A DNA stretch of 64,000 nucleotides from Azolla caroliniana (Eukaryota > Polypodiophyta), in assembly GCA_043228905.1 (NCBI GenBank), contig JBHGNT010000013.1, positions 2,418,001 through 2,482,000 on the forward strand, given 5' to 3'. Shown here one piece after another: positions 43,449 through 54,989 of this stretch. The notes below the pieces were generated by a model. That model saw only the letters and a list, made by a program, of their open reading frames with translations, had not been told where the DNA came from and ran no database searches. The position numbers and the translations under genes were made by a program. Within the stretch, counting starts at the first letter, position 1. Each line of letters opens with the position of its first letter.

Positions 43449-43856
43449 TAATGATAGCTATTTCGTGGCAGTCGAGGCTGCACAAGACAGTTGCGTTGTC
43501 AACCACAGAGGCAGAGTACATGGCGGCTGTGGAAGCCGGCAAGGAAATGTTATGGATGAAGGACTTCATCGGAGAGCTCGGTATCCGGCAAGACGGATAC
43601 CGGCTCTATTGAAACAGTCAAAGTGCCATCCACCTTGCTAAGAATGCGGCCTACCATTCCCGGACGAAGCATATCCAGCGAAGGTATCACTGGATCCGGG
43701 AAAGAGTAGATGACCAGGAGTTCGCACTGACAAAGATCCACACGGCCGAGAACGGGTCAGATATGTTGACCAAAGTGCTGATACCCGACAAGCTAGATGC
43801 ATGCCGGAAGAGGATCGGACTAGTAAGACACCCCATGCCGGAGTGAAGGGAGAGTT
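43449..43856 (+). pseudogene. copia family 3 RNase H end and polypurine tract
   Basis: Remnants read AEYMAAVEAGKEMLWMKDFI and AKNAAYHSRTKHIQRRYHWI, with a stop (TGA) where the catalytic LYCD would lie. A GAAGGGAGAG purine tract precedes the 3' LTR at 43857. Confidence 0.8.
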
Positions 43857-43911
43857 TGTTGGGAGACAGGTCCCTCCGGAACGGAAGAGAGAAGAACAGT
43901 GCTGATGAACA
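43857..43911 (+). repeat. truncated 3' LTR of copia family 3
   Basis: Only the first 55 bp of the LTR are present (TGTTGGGAG...GATGAACATA). Two copies of CTACTACGGATAGATAATCT-like sequence follow before inverted LTR sequence begins at about 43957. Confidence 0.82.
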
Positions 43912-43956
43912 TATCCTACTACGGATAGATAATCTGACTACTACGGATAGATAATC

Positions 43957-44206
43957 TTGTGTACACTGTTATGCGCTATAATCTTGTGCAAAACAAGAAT
44001 GACAACAACAACTAAAAGTTTGCCCTAAGTCATATTTATACTAATATGACTTTTCGGCTATTTACAAATATAGCCACAATGGACTCTCGGAAAATATATT
44101 TATGAATATGTCTCTTCATCTGGTAAGCACTCCTCCCTGGGTCTGCACCATCCGGCTCTCCGAAGCCGGGTACTCCTCATCCGGTTCTCACCGTGTCTGC
44201 ACCATC
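43957..44206 (-). repeat. inverted copia family 3 LTR fragment
   Basis: This is the reverse complement of roughly 31590-31835 of the 5' LTR, including both promoter hairpins. Together with the stub at 43857 it forms a broken, partly inverted 3' LTR. Confidence 0.85.
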
Positions 44207-44395
44207 CGTAGTAGGACTACTACGGATAGATAATCTAACTGGGGAATTGGAATTAAGTTTCTCACTAGTACTTACTTGATTTACATATCCTTTTGGCCTA
44301 TGCGGGCAGGTGATTGCTATGTGTCCTGGACCACCACAATAGAAACATAGATGGTTTGCTCGACATCGTTGCTTCTTAGTTTTAGATGAACGCCA
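44207..44395 (-). pseudogene. gypsy gag zinc-knuckle remnant
   Basis: The minus-strand frame 44413-44177 contains LCFYCGGPGHIAITCPHRPKG, a CCHC nucleocapsid knuckle, and matches 54070-54215 of the fuller gypsy copy. It is the far end of the gypsy element split at 29994; protease, RT and RNase H between are missing. Confidence 0.75.
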
Positions 44396-44779
44396 TCTTG
44401 TATCCATTCTCATTCTAATTTAATACATTCATTCTTCTCTTATCATTTCATTCCTCTCTTTTCGTGATCTCTTTATATCGTTCTTCAATAGCTCTATCCT
44501 CTGTCTTGGTTCTGACACATAGAGCCTTTCCAAGAAGCCAACAATTTAGAGCCATTTCAATAAATTGCTCCTCCTTCACTATACAATCTCATTGTATTCA
44601 AACATTGGTGATGACAAAATTTCCTAAACCAACTCCAAGTTTCTTTGAAATCATTATCAGAAATATTCATTTCTGCAACCAAACATCGAGCCTTGTTTGA
44701 AGACTGTAATACTTGATGGAGGCAATGCAATTAACAATCCATGAGATGACTAAATTCAAGCATAAAAACATTCCTCAAG
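44396..44779 (+). repeat. gypsy leader-like segment
   Basis: Non-coding. It matches 9235-9560 and 55238-55590 closely, beginning at CATCTTGTATCCATTCTC. It joins the duplicated tRNA block at 44780. Confidence 0.6.
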
Positions 44780-44913
44780 TACAGGAACATGAAATATTAA
44801 AGGTTTTTGCCTTTGTGAAATTTAAAAGCAAGGAAGGACCTACCGTTGTTGATATTATTAAAAAACCTTCAAGCATAATGAGGTGAATAAACCTCAACAA
44901 AATTGGCCAAATT

Positions 44914-44985
44914 GGGGCGTTGCGAGAATCAAACTCGCGGCCTCTCGCACCCAAAGCGAGAATCATACCACTAGACCAAACACCC
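44914..44985 (-). pseudogene. tRNA-Pro(UGG), decaying copy
   Basis: Sister of 11491-11562. The T loop has TTTGATT in place of TTCGATT, losing the invariant C of the B box. The acceptor has a G-U pair (GGGTGTT). The other changes are compatible with folding. Both differences are C-to-T at former CpG sites. The B-box change should weaken Pol III transcription, so I call it a probable pseudogene. Confidence 0.75.
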
Positions 44986-45555
44986 ATTGATGATAATGTG
45001 ATAATGATTTTGTTTAATATTTATGTCTTTATACATCACTTTACTCTAAACTCCTTTCTACGTATTAATTTCAAAAGAGCCCCTTTTCTACGTTCTACAT
45101 TTATTGCATACATTGATAGAGATTTATATAAATCCTATTTTACATTACAGCTTGATGAACAACCAATAATACATCTAGGCTATGTAAGATTTAGTTTTGG
45201 CTGACTAAGGACCTTACGGTTTGGTAAGGTTAAGTTTTACACATTTTAAGACATACTAGAACCTTGCTAATGATTAGACAATGTAAGAAATAGTGAGTAT
45301 TTCCTTCCGATTGAAATTTGCAGGAAAAGAATTTATTTGTCATTGCGTATTTAGGATTGATACACAAGATAAACCCAATCACTACTCTCCAAATAAAGAT
45401 ATTTGCTTGAAATTCTAGAACTTACACTATAGGATATTCCCCCACCCATGGTGAGTTTTGATTACATGCCAAATTTCATTCAACCTTGAAGTGATCCCAT
45501 GGAGTAACAATGCCAAATAAATATTAGCGGTTACTTGAAATTTTGAGCTCTTCCT

Positions 45556-46999
45556 TGTAAACACCAATCTAAGCACTATTGCTCTTCTATCCACATATTT
45601 AAGTGGCCCTACCTTAATGATAGAGTTTGCAACTTCAATCAATTAAACGTACATGTTGGTGTAATGCACAATAAACATATTGCATCATGTAACTAGGAGT
45701 TACGTTTCACTTTACGAGATGGGAATACCCACTTGGATAAAGAAAGGACTTCTTGCCAATACCTTATCAATGATTAAGGGTATGTAGAGCAGGGAACTTT
45801 ACGGGGATTAGTTCTATTGAGTATTGACCTTTACACCACCCCTTAATTATAATACTCAATCAAATGTTGTAGAAGAATACACAAGAATTCTGATTGCAAA
45901 CACATGTCTTGCTACAACGAAAATTGATAAACCATCAACCTCGCTTGCTTGGTGATTAGTTTTCTCTCTACACCATCTTATTATCCTTTGATCACCTTGG
46001 ATTGAATCACACAACCCGATGATAGATGGCAAATGTAGTCCATTATGCTCTCATCAACATGTTGTCAGTTTGTAACTAATTCCTCTCATCTAGGAGTCGA
46101 TGCCCTTCCTTATATAGGCCTAGTATGAGAAACTTCAATGTCTACTCCAGTGTTCATTCTTGCTCCAACCACAACTTTTACTCCAAGAGTTGGCTCTGTC
46201 CCGCTTCGGTTACAACATCCAATTTGTTAGCTAACTCTATCTTTCATCACACTAGTTCGGCCATGAATTTTATTACTCTAGTGACGAAGGGTGCATATGT
46301 GTCTATCCTTGATTCCATGAGGGTCGATGTGTACACGTGGTATTGACCACTCCCTATAATCATCCTACTTTTATTACGAGTGTAGTTACCTCATACTGAG
46401 TTGTTGTGGGTTAATTCACATTAGAAAGAGGGAGAGGATTGAAGACATTCAACTCTACGACTCCTAAGGGATACACTATTCTACACCGAGACTCTGTAGT
46501 GTGGCAACCTCTAGTTGACAATCTCTTGAGTCCTTTTGGCTACCAAGGTACAACCCTCATATGTCCGCCATTGTATAGGACACCAATGGGCATGTGGACC
46601 CATCTCTCACCATTGGTAGGGGATGGTTGGGCGAACGTACACTCTCTTTCTAACCTTCTCTTGAATTATTATTTTCATCTTTTACTTATATAGAATAAAA
46701 ATTCGGTTAAACGTGCCATTCTATTAAAGTACGCCATTCAATTAAACGTGCTTTATTTTGGAGGCCAAAATCTAGATAAAAAAATTACATTGTTTCATGA
46801 AAAAATAACTTCAATCCAAATCAAAACTATATTCCAAACATTCAATTTAATATATTCATTCTTCTCTTATCATTTCATTCCTCTCTTCTTGTGATCTCGT
46901 TATATCTTTCTTCTATCACTTTGTCTTTTGTCTTGGTTCTGACCGTTTGATTCGAATTCCTCTCTCTCCTTTATCCTCCTCTATAAACATCACGAAACC
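45556..46999 (+). repeat. gypsy leader / LTR-like region, copy C
   Basis: Equivalent of 389-1708 and 12136-13786, single-copy for the 209-bp segment duplicated in B. TATATAGG-type site at about 46112. No gene. Confidence 0.55.
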
Positions 47000-47636
47000 A
47001 TGGCTGCCATTAACTCAAAAGAATATCTCACCCTTGTTGTTGAAATGGAGAATCTTAAATCCAAGTTCGCATCTCTTGAATTAGAGAATCAACGTCTTCT
47101 TGGAGATCTACAAAAGGTTACTGTGGAGAAGCAACAACAACAAGAGGAGTTTACGTGACGGGTGCAAGAACTAGATACAACAATCGTAATTTTACAGCAA
47201 CAAAGGGGCGGAGGTCAAGGAATTATCAAGGAGCCCAAAATCAGCCTTCCCGTTAAATTTGATGGTTCGAGGGCGCATTTCCGAGGTTTCTTGAATCAAG
47301 TGCGGTTCGTAATTCAAATGCATCCCACGTGTTATCCGACAGATGCATCTCGAGTTGGGTTAGTGGGAACCTTATTGACTGGCATAGCGTTGTTGTGGTT
47401 TGCTCCATTATTAGAAACAAATTCTCTGCTATTCCATAATTTCGAAGAATTTGTCAAAGAATTTAAGGCTTGCTTTGGAGATACAGAAGGGGCAAGAACC
47501 ACGATCAACAAGATTCGTACACTACGTCAAGGTGATCAGCCAACATCAACATATGTAGCCAATTTTTGTCTCATTGCAAGCGATATTTCTTGGGACGACA
47601 AGCCCTAATTGAGCAGTTTCATTCCGGTCTTCTTAT
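47000..47636 (+). pseudogene. gag: gypsy gag, copy C
   Basis: ATG 47000 (MAAINSKEYLTLVVEME). A TGA at 47156-47158 (CGA to TGA, in FT-R-RVQEL) splits off the first 52 codons. The second frame to 47608 carries the capsid-like domain (EPKISLPVKFDGSRAHFRGFL, LLTGIALLWFAPLLE, GARTTINKIRTLRQGD). A one-base loss near 47598 ends it. It is then fused to minus-strand copia sequence. Confidence 0.75.
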
Positions 47637-48720
47637 GCCAAGTATTGATGTTCGATTCAATTTTCTGTCCTTTGGTAAACATGGCGGTGCCGACGTCATT
47701 TGTATTGAGGATGAACATCCTCCCTTCTCTGTGCCGTTGCACTATTATCCACCCTTCTTCGTCGATGAAGTAGCTGAGGTGCGTAAACCGCACTTGCATT
47801 CCCTGGTCGACTATTTGTCCGACCGATACCAGGTTCTTTGTCATAGTTGGAACGTGTAATACGTTCATCAACTTTCCCTTTTGTCCGATATGGCTTAAAG
47901 GGACTTCTCCGATATGCACAATCGGGTGAGGGGTGTCGTCTCCGGTTTCGACGATTCCTTGTTGTTCCAGTTTCTCCAAAATGGAGAACTACTCTTTGAG
48001 GCCGCCTTCGTGGACAACATCCGGCTGCCCGATTAAGTGGTCCTCGATCCACTTGCGTGTTTTTCTTCGACCATCAACATTGATTGTAAGTCGAAGAAGG
48101 AAATTGGTTTCTCCGGGTGCAAATTGCCATCCGGATTGGCCTGTACCGTTGTGCTAGACCACCGAGACAAATTTGGACCATCTCGTCTTCGTCCACCGTC
48201 ACATTGATGGACCCGAGCGCGTCACAAATCTCCTTTATCTTAGTGGTATAGTCCGTAACCGACATATCTCTTAGCCAGATGTTGTTCAGGTCTTGTCGGA
48301 GGTGCAACTTATGGGCTGTGGTATTCGTGGCAAAAATCTTCCAAAGATTTTCCCAGGCCTCCTTTAGCATTTTTGCATCCTTGATGTCGCCGAGCATCTG
48401 ATCATGCACATCGGACGCGAGGCATTACAATACTCGGGTCGCTCCTTGCTCCCGAGACGGGAAATCTTTGTGTGCCGGCTCCCGTGCTACCTCATTGGTT
48501 CTTTCCACATAGCTCCAATATCCATGCCCCAGCAGGTACAGGTGCATTTTATATTTCCAACATGCATAGTTGCTCCGGTCGAGCTTTTTTGTCGGAAGTG
48601 AGCTTGCCATTCCTTTGTCCATCTTAGGTTCTCTTCTGTTCTTCACCGGGTGTTAGGGTTTTTCTTCACTAGTCGCTAGTCGGCTGAAGAGGTTCTCAAC
48701 CCTTGCGCTATGATACCATG
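47637..48720 (-). pseudogene. copia gag-protease-integrase start remnant (family 2)
   Basis: Minus strand from 48646: gag start (MASSLPTKKLDRSNYACWKYK) and gag domain (LNNIWLRDMSVTDYTTKIKEI, DEDEMVQICLGGL). An internal deletion at about 48050 removes the zinc knuckle and DSGA motif. Then comes the protease-integrase junction (HIGQKGKLMNVLHVPTMTKN, VSVGQIVDQGMQVRFTHL). The tRNA-Met primer site TGGTATCATAG lies at 48709-48719. The rest of pol is lost. Confidence 0.75.
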
Positions 48721-48807
48721 TAAAAGTTTGCGTGCGGAAGCGTATGCAAAACCGTCTCTACTGGATAGTAACAGTAAAGAGAAGAAGGTTTAATGGAAGC
48801 TTAACAC

Positions 48808-48838
<31 letters not shown>

Positions 48839-48880
48839 CAGAACATCTAGGAGACAGTGTAGGTGAAAGTTAGCGTTGTC
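48721..48880 (-). repeat. truncated copia 5' LTR (family 2)
   Basis: It begins TGTAAAAGTTTGCGTGCGG next to the primer site and has a GA run at 48810-48838. It ends at about 48880 against gag-only LTR sequence. Confidence 0.75.
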
Positions 48881-49560
48881 GTGCCTTTCAGCGCCCGATC
48901 GTTACATGACTCGGGTGGGAACCATTGGGGTTTTGGACTAGGAAGAGGAAGAATTTGAGACGAGTTTATAGTTATGGATAGATTATTAGAAAGAGAGATA
49001 GAAATTTCGTGAATCCCACGAGTGTATTGTATTCCATTAATCAATATTTAGATAAGAATATGTATTTAGATTGAAAGAAAGAGATTAGAAAGAACTTGTG
49101 AATCCCACACGTATAGATTATGTCGTGAATCCCACGAATATAGTTTGTTAATTGGTGTTTTAGGAAATATATCCAATTTCCAAATAATCCACACACTTAT
49201 TATATTGTGCTCCCCATCCTTATATGGTGATGAGAGAGTCTTCACAATCCATGCTTAAACTTTATGCTTTTCCTATCAATAGACTATATGCTTTATTTAA
49301 CATGCTTTTTCTAAAGTGAACATGCTTTTTCTAATTTGTGCGTTTTTTATTGACTATAGTGATGATGCACGCTACATGTGCATGTGTAGCCTTTTCTTTT
49401 ATCATGCGTTTTTGTAAATTTTATCCTAGCGTGAACTTACGTTTTTATGTGGGACATCTACTTTTTAACACTAATGAAATGCTAGTGAAATGGTAAGACA
49501 TTACATTATTAACATGGAGGTGCAAGGTTTGAATCTTGCCCTATGCATGTAATTCTTATT
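48881..49560 (-). repeat. gag-only element LTR, third copy
   Basis: Near-identical to 6203-6850, including the tRNA-like box pair at 49487-49553. No gag-like coding sequence adjoins it here, so it may be a solo LTR remnant. No gene. Confidence 0.6.
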
Positions 49561-50755
49561 TTAATATTTTCTTCTCCGAATCTTGAACCAAATCAGCTTC
49601 CTCCGATTTATTCCAGGTTTTGTCCGAGTTGGTAGTCTCCAACTTGTCTTCCATTTTTAGGCCCTTCACCACATCAGATCACGTCCGTGTCTTGGCCTTC
49701 TTCCGGTCGGCTAGACTGTCCTGCTTGACTCTGCCTCCGTCGCGGCTTGCTCCGACATGTTCGGATGTGGTGACTCCTTCGGTCGGCTCGGGTTCCTTTA
49801 TATGCTCATCTCCCCCCTTGGTTCTTTCTTCCTCTCTGGCTCCTTGTCCGGTGCCATCCATTCCAGTTCCTGCTCTTCCCCTCAAGTGCAGCACATTGAG
49901 ATGTGGAATGCCGAGCAACTTGTTTGATCTGAGCGGCTTGGTGAAGATGTTGGCTACTTACAGATCCGTGTGAACATATCAAAGTCAAACATCACCGCTC
50001 AAAATCGCTCACGCACAAAGTGATCGTGCACTTCTATGTGCTTCGTCCGAGGATAGAGTACAAGGTTCTTGGCGAGCTATATGTTGTTTACGTTGTCACA
50101 ATAAATCAAGATTGGGCTCGGCACCTTGATCAGGAAATCTCACATGAGTCGCCGAAGCCAGATAGCTTCACAGGTGGCAATGGTAGCGCTCGGGTATTCA
50201 AGCTCAGCGCTCGATAGAGCCACTGTTGGCTGCTTTTTGCTGCTCCACGGAACAACCGCACTACCAAGAGAAAACATGTAACCGGAGGTGGATTGGCGAT
50301 CCGATGCATCACCAACCCAATCGGCATCGGTATATCCGACTAGCTTTTTAGCTATACCGTGTCGGTGTAATAGTCCCCAATCCTTCGTGCCGCTAACATA
50401 CCGAAGTATCCAGTGTGCGCAGTAAAGCTGCTCTATGGTCGGCTTTTGCATGAAATAGTTGATCACTTCGACCGGGTAACTGATGTTGGGTCGAGTGATT
50501 GTCAAGTATATGAGGCTTCCAACAATTGGTCGAAACTATTTCTCATCACAGGCAGGGCCGGAGTCGGGACGTAGCTTCAGGTTCCGATCAAGGGTGTGGA
50601 GATCAGTCGACATTCCGTCCTGCCAAACTTGTACAACATATTCAAGACATATTGTCTTCGTGAGAGCAATATGCCATCGGGGGGATCGGATCAGCTCAAT
50701 CCCAAGAAAATAATGACGGTCCCCCAGGTCCGATAACTGTGACTTCACTCTACCG
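49561..50755 (-). pseudogene. copia pol remnant (RT end, RNase H, C-terminal extension), copy F
   Basis: Minus strand: RT end (DLGDRHYFLGIELI), the NISYPVEVINYFMQKP block, RNase H (YTDADWVGDASDRQSTSGYM), then MLGIPHLNVLHLRG. A charged C-terminal extension follows with TTSEHVGASRDGG, and KTRT-stop-SDVVKGLK, where the complete copia has KTRKWSDVVRGLK. The stop is TGG to TGA. The right end is fused to a gypsy chromodomain at about 50756. Confidence 0.75.
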
Positions 50756-51157
50756 ATTTCGTCCCCGAGTCGTATTGCATGAATTGGGGCTCGACTTATT
50801 TGGATATTGATGATGAACTTCAGCTACCAGATCAGAGGTGTTGTCAAGGTTCTCGGCTAGTTCCCAAGTACGACCATTAGGTGTATAACCTAACCAGTCG
50901 ACGAGATAATAAAGCTTCTTACATACTATCATGGAGTCTAGAACAACTTTGACTTTAAATTTTGGACCGGAAACAAGTTGAACCGGAGGTGGGGGTAGAA
51001 CAACCCGATCTAGAATGGAACTAGCATTGTAAGGTTCCAACAATGAGACAGGAAATACTGGGTGTAGATGCATGTGTGGGGGCAGATCAAGGCAAAATGC
51101 AACATCATTGATTTGATGAGAGATAATAAATGGACCAAGTGTAAAAAATCCACCCAA
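50756..51157 (-). pseudogene. gypsy G2 integrase C-terminus and chromodomain
   Basis: LPPHMHLHPVFPVSLLEPY then KVVLDSMIVCKKLYYLVDWLGYTPNGRTWE, a chromodomain with the aromatic YYLVDW core. It ends with a basic tail near the copia junction at 50756. Part of the fullest gypsy copy (to 54888). Confidence 0.8.
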
Positions 51158-51737
51158 TCATCCTGTTGATAATTGATGAAACATCGAAGATATTGTTCTA
51201 GAGTTTGATTTGTGCGTCTGTTTGACCGTCACTTTGTGGATGATAGCTTGAAGAAAGTTTACAAGAGACTTTGAGCATTTCAAGCAACTGTTTCCAGAAT
51301 TTTGAGATGAATTGTGAGCCCCGATCACTAATGATGTCATTTGGAAGACCATGAAGCTGAAATACTTCTTTCATAATGATGTCTGCAGTTTCTATACTAT
51401 TGATAGTTTTTGTGCATGGAAGAAAATGCGCCATCTTTGTGAATCAATCTATTACAATGAGGATAGCATCGAAACTCTTTGAAAGTGGAAGATTTGTTAT
51501 AAAGTCCACAAAGATGGATTTCCTCGGACCAGTAGAAATTGGCCATGGATGTAATAACCCATATGGTCGATGTCGTGGAATCTTTGATCGGCAACACACG
51601 GCACAAGTACGAACATAATCCTCAACAAACTCCCGAAGATGAGGCCACCAATAGTTTCGAGAAACTAGCTCCAAAGTTTTGTGGATTCCAAAGTGATCAA
51701 CCATTGGGTTGTCATGACAATATTGCATTCCTTGGAG
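51158..51737 (-). pseudogene. gypsy G2 integrase
   Basis: HHCC zinc finger (CHDNPMVDHFGIHKTLE, RTCAVCCRSKIPRH), first Asp (FVDFITNLPLSKSFDA), second Asp (PNDIISDRGSQFISKFWKQ), then HPQSDGQT. One base is missing from the catalytic Glu codon, shifting the frame; the post-catalytic LEQYLRC sequence is in another frame. The split gypsy copy at 23144-23475 has the same missing base. Another frameshift at about 51735 separates RNase H. Confidence 0.83.
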
Positions 51738-52490
51738 TCAAGATGAACCATTGGGGATATACAAAAGAGTGTTACGAAAAAGTAACCCATTTTTCCATTG
51801 AAATTGGCTATAATCTTTACAAGGATACTTGGATTTTGAAGAAGATGCACGATCTGAAATGATATGATTCAATCCATCTTGAGGAAAGTCATCAGAAATG
51901 ATACCTATTTGGATTGAATCAAGGAGCCAAGAATCTTCATGTGCTTTAGAGGCATTAATAGTCAATAGTCGAAACCGATCAGGCCCGAGGATGACTTGCT
52001 TTTGATGATCAAATGTGGGCTCACCTGGTTGTGGTGCTAAATAAGATCGTCGTGATAGAGAGTCTGCCTTTCCTTGTTGTACTCCAGGGAAATATGTGAT
52101 GAGGAAGTCAAAATGCGTCAGGAATTGTGTCCAACGAGCTTGGCGTCGACTCAAGACTCTAGCATTTTGAAAGTATGTGAGGTTTTTATGATCATTGTAA
52201 ACAATGATTTGGTGGGGAGAACCTTCTAAGAGATGCCTCCATTGTTCAAACAAATCTATAATGGCCAGGAGCTCTTTGTCGTGAATCTCATAATTGATCT
52301 CTGCAGCTTCGAATTTGCCTCATCTCCAACCTGCGACAAGATAGTTCCTAGTGCAAAATCAGACGCATCCGCCTCGATGATTAAGGGTTTTTCTAGGTCA
52401 GCTTGATGTAGAATAGGAGCAGAAGTGAATGCTCTCTTTAGGTTTTCAAAAGCTTTGGCCGCATTCGAACTCAAATGTGAACGACTTGTT
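51738..52490 (-). pseudogene. gypsy G2 RNase H and linker
   Basis: PLIIEADASDFALGTILSQ (first catalytic Asp, 52256-52474), a frameshift, then FEQWRHLLEGSPHQIIVYNDHKNLTYF (third Asp), SRRQARWTQFLTHFDF, GKADSLSRR. The order and motifs are those of Ty3/gypsy. It degrades the RNA template during reverse transcription. Confidence 0.83.
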
Positions 52491-53200
52491 CTTTCATGAA
52501 AGCTCCGTGAGAGGCATCACGATGTTCGAGTAGTTCTTAATAAAATTGCGGTAAAACTGTGCAAATCCTAAGAAACACTGAACCTCACGCACTGGGCGAG
52601 GTGTTTCCCAATTTAGAACTGTCTGCACCTTGAAGGGATCCATAGATATACCTTGTTGTGAAACCACATACCCTAGAAACTCCACGTGGTTTTGATCAAT
52701 GCTATATTTCTCGAGTTTGGCATAGAGCCCGTATTCTCGTAAGCATTGGAGGACTTGGCGGACATGTGTGTCATGCTCTTCTTGACTTTTTGAGTAGATC
52801 AAGATGTCATCAAGATATACTATGGTAAATGAATCCAAGAAGTCGCAAAAAATATCATTCACCATGTGTTGAAAAACTATGGACACATTCGTGAGACCAA
52901 AAGGCATAATCGTACTCGAAATGTTTGTATTGAGTACGGAATGCTATCTTCCATTCGTCTCCTGGACCTATCCGAACAAGGTTATATGTGCCTCGAAGGT
53001 CTAGCTTTGTGAAAACTTTAGCTCCACAAAGACGCTCTAGTAAACTCGATATCAAGGGTAGAGCATATCTATTTTGAAATATCATTTTGTTTAAACCTCG
53101 ATAATCTACGACGAATCGTAATGACCCATCTTTCTTCTTGACAAAGAATATGGGTGCACCAACAGGGCTTTTAGAATGTCGAAGGAATCCATTTGCTAGG
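52491..53200 (-). pseudogene. gypsy G2 reverse transcriptase
   Basis: It includes KKDGSLRFVVDYRGLNKM, FTKLDLRGTYNLVRI (catalytic Asp), a frameshift near 52900, MPFGLTNVSIVFQHMVNDIF, and YLDDILIYS (catalytic YLDD). GFAQFYRNFIKNYS follows. It is complete in content but split into two frames. The 5'-ward frame carries protease. Confidence 0.87.
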
Positions 53201-53900
53201 TGCTCATCTATATACTCTCGGAGGGTCTTGAGTTCAGAAGGTGATAGATTATATATTTGGCCCCATGGTGGCTCTTTCCCAGGTTGTAGATCGATCGGAC
53301 AATCATAAGGACGATGGCCTGGAAGAGAACTAGCTTTAGTTTTGTTGAAGATGTTCTCAAAATTCAAGTACTTAGTAGGGAGGTGAGTACATGCCCCTTG
53401 TGAACTAGAGGATGGATTTGCCGTTACTGCAAAAACAAACATTTCATTTTTCCGCCCGTCTTCTCGTAAGTTTTGTAGAGATATGAGCAAGATTTGGTGA
53501 GGTTTTGAATCTTGGTTGGTAGTAACAAAGCTATTGGCCTCAGGTTTCTGGTGGAAATAATTTATTGATGTTTTTCTATAGTCAATGTCAGGATTATGAA
53601 GCTCAAACCAAGGCAAACCAAGGATAACCGGATGCTCAGGGCTACTAATTCTATTGAAGGAAATCACACAAGCAAAGTTACCACGGACTACTCGAATCGG
53701 ATCGTATTCTTCGACTATATCCCCAAATGCAATAGGGAGATCATCAATAACTACAACGGATGCAGGACAAGGGAGGTTTCTCAATAGGATTTTTTGGGAT
53801 AAAGCAAATTCTTTGTCCATAAAACAAGAGTTGGCTCCTGAATCTAAGAGAGCAGATGCAAGAACTCGATGACCCCTAGAAGTGCTAAGCTCAACTTGTG
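53201..53900 (-). pseudogene. gypsy G2 protease
   Basis: ASALLDSGANSCFMDKEFA gives the DSGA aspartic protease site at about 53860. HPVILGLPWFELHNPDIDY is typical of the chromovirus protease C-terminus. PYDCPIDLQPGKEPPWGQIY leads to RT in the same frame. It is the longest uninterrupted part of this element (321 codons with RT). Confidence 0.85.
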
Positions 53901-54233
53901 CTGAAAAAACTCAGCTAACATGATTTGATAAAATGGAACCGCTACTTGGGGATGACTTTACATAGTCTGGTTTGTCCAACCAAATGGCTCCGATTTTGAT
54001 TGGTCTTATTCGTTTAATATTTCATCAAGTTGACTCAAGACCTCAAAACTATTGGATTGGCCTAGACATGTCGGACTACTATGGATAGATAATCTAACTG
54101 GGGAATTGAAATTAAGTTTCTCACTAGTACTTACTTGATTTACTTGTCCTTTTGCCTATGTGGGCAGGTGATTGCTATGTGTCCCGGACCACCACAATAC
54201 AAACATAGACGGTCGTGACATTAGTTGACGTTC
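53901..54233 (-). pseudogene. gypsy G2 nucleocapsid remnant
   Basis: A CCHC knuckle segment at about 54130-54210 (LCLYCGGPGHIAITC-like) parallels 44207-44395. A degraded Ser-rich stretch lies between it and protease. Frames are broken. Confidence 0.6.
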
Positions 54234-54888
54234 TGAACATCACTCGAATAAACGATTGTCACATCGCACCGCACGACTTATTGCTTCTGTAAGAGATCTT
54301 GGATCTTCGTAGAAAGTTAATAACAAATCATTTACATCATTTTGTAGTCAATGGAGAAACTGATCCATTAATGCTTCTTCATCCCATGGAATATCACAAG
54401 TTAGGAGGCGGAAATGATGTTAATTATCCCCTTGACACAGTCTTCGAATTTTATTGATTGCCGTTCTGACACTATCAGTGGTGCAAACCATGCTAATGTT
54501 GTTCCTGTTAAGAGGATTCCTACTAGTCCAACTCGAGTTGTATCGGTTGGATATCCATTAGGATGCATATGAACTACTAGACGCACCCGATTTAGAAATC
54601 CTTGAAATTGTGATCAATTACCATCGAACTTCCTAGGCAAACAAATATTTGGTTCTTTGGGAGAGCTTTGTTGCATCAAAGCTTGTTGACAAAGAGACCG
54701 CAATGTTGTTTGGAGTTGCAATACACGTGTTGATAACTCGTCATATTGTTGCGCCTTTTCTAGGCTTACTTGTTGTAAATCTCCAAGCAATCGTTGATTC
54801 TCTTGCTCTAGAGCCAAAAACTTATTTGTGAGATGCTCGAGCTCAGAGACAACTCAAACATACTCTTGTTTGCTAACGGACTCCATGG
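54234..54888 (-). pseudogene. gag: gypsy G2 gag
   Basis: ATG at 54886 (MESVSKQEYV), then TGA in place of CGA, then the coiled coil (LEHLTNKFLALEQENQRLLGD), EPNICLPRKFDGN, and the capsid-like segment (GYPTDTTRVGLVGILLTGTTLAWFAPL). A deletion around 54480 removes the FGDTDS region, and another replaces the C-terminus. Upstream lies the (AG)n leader. Confidence 0.75.
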
Positions 54889-54929
54889 TGACGATAACAC
54901 TTGATAGGATTCTCAAGAAAAAGAAGGAA

Positions 54930-54989
<60 letters not shown>

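Larger units (their letters stand above)
44780..47636. repeat. segmental duplication block C (twin of 11358-14425)
   Basis: Same order as block B: tRNA-Pro, unidentified spacer (44986-45555, nothing recognised), gypsy leader, gypsy gag. It ends inside gag at about 47636, where minus-strand copia protease sequence begins. Confidence 0.85.
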
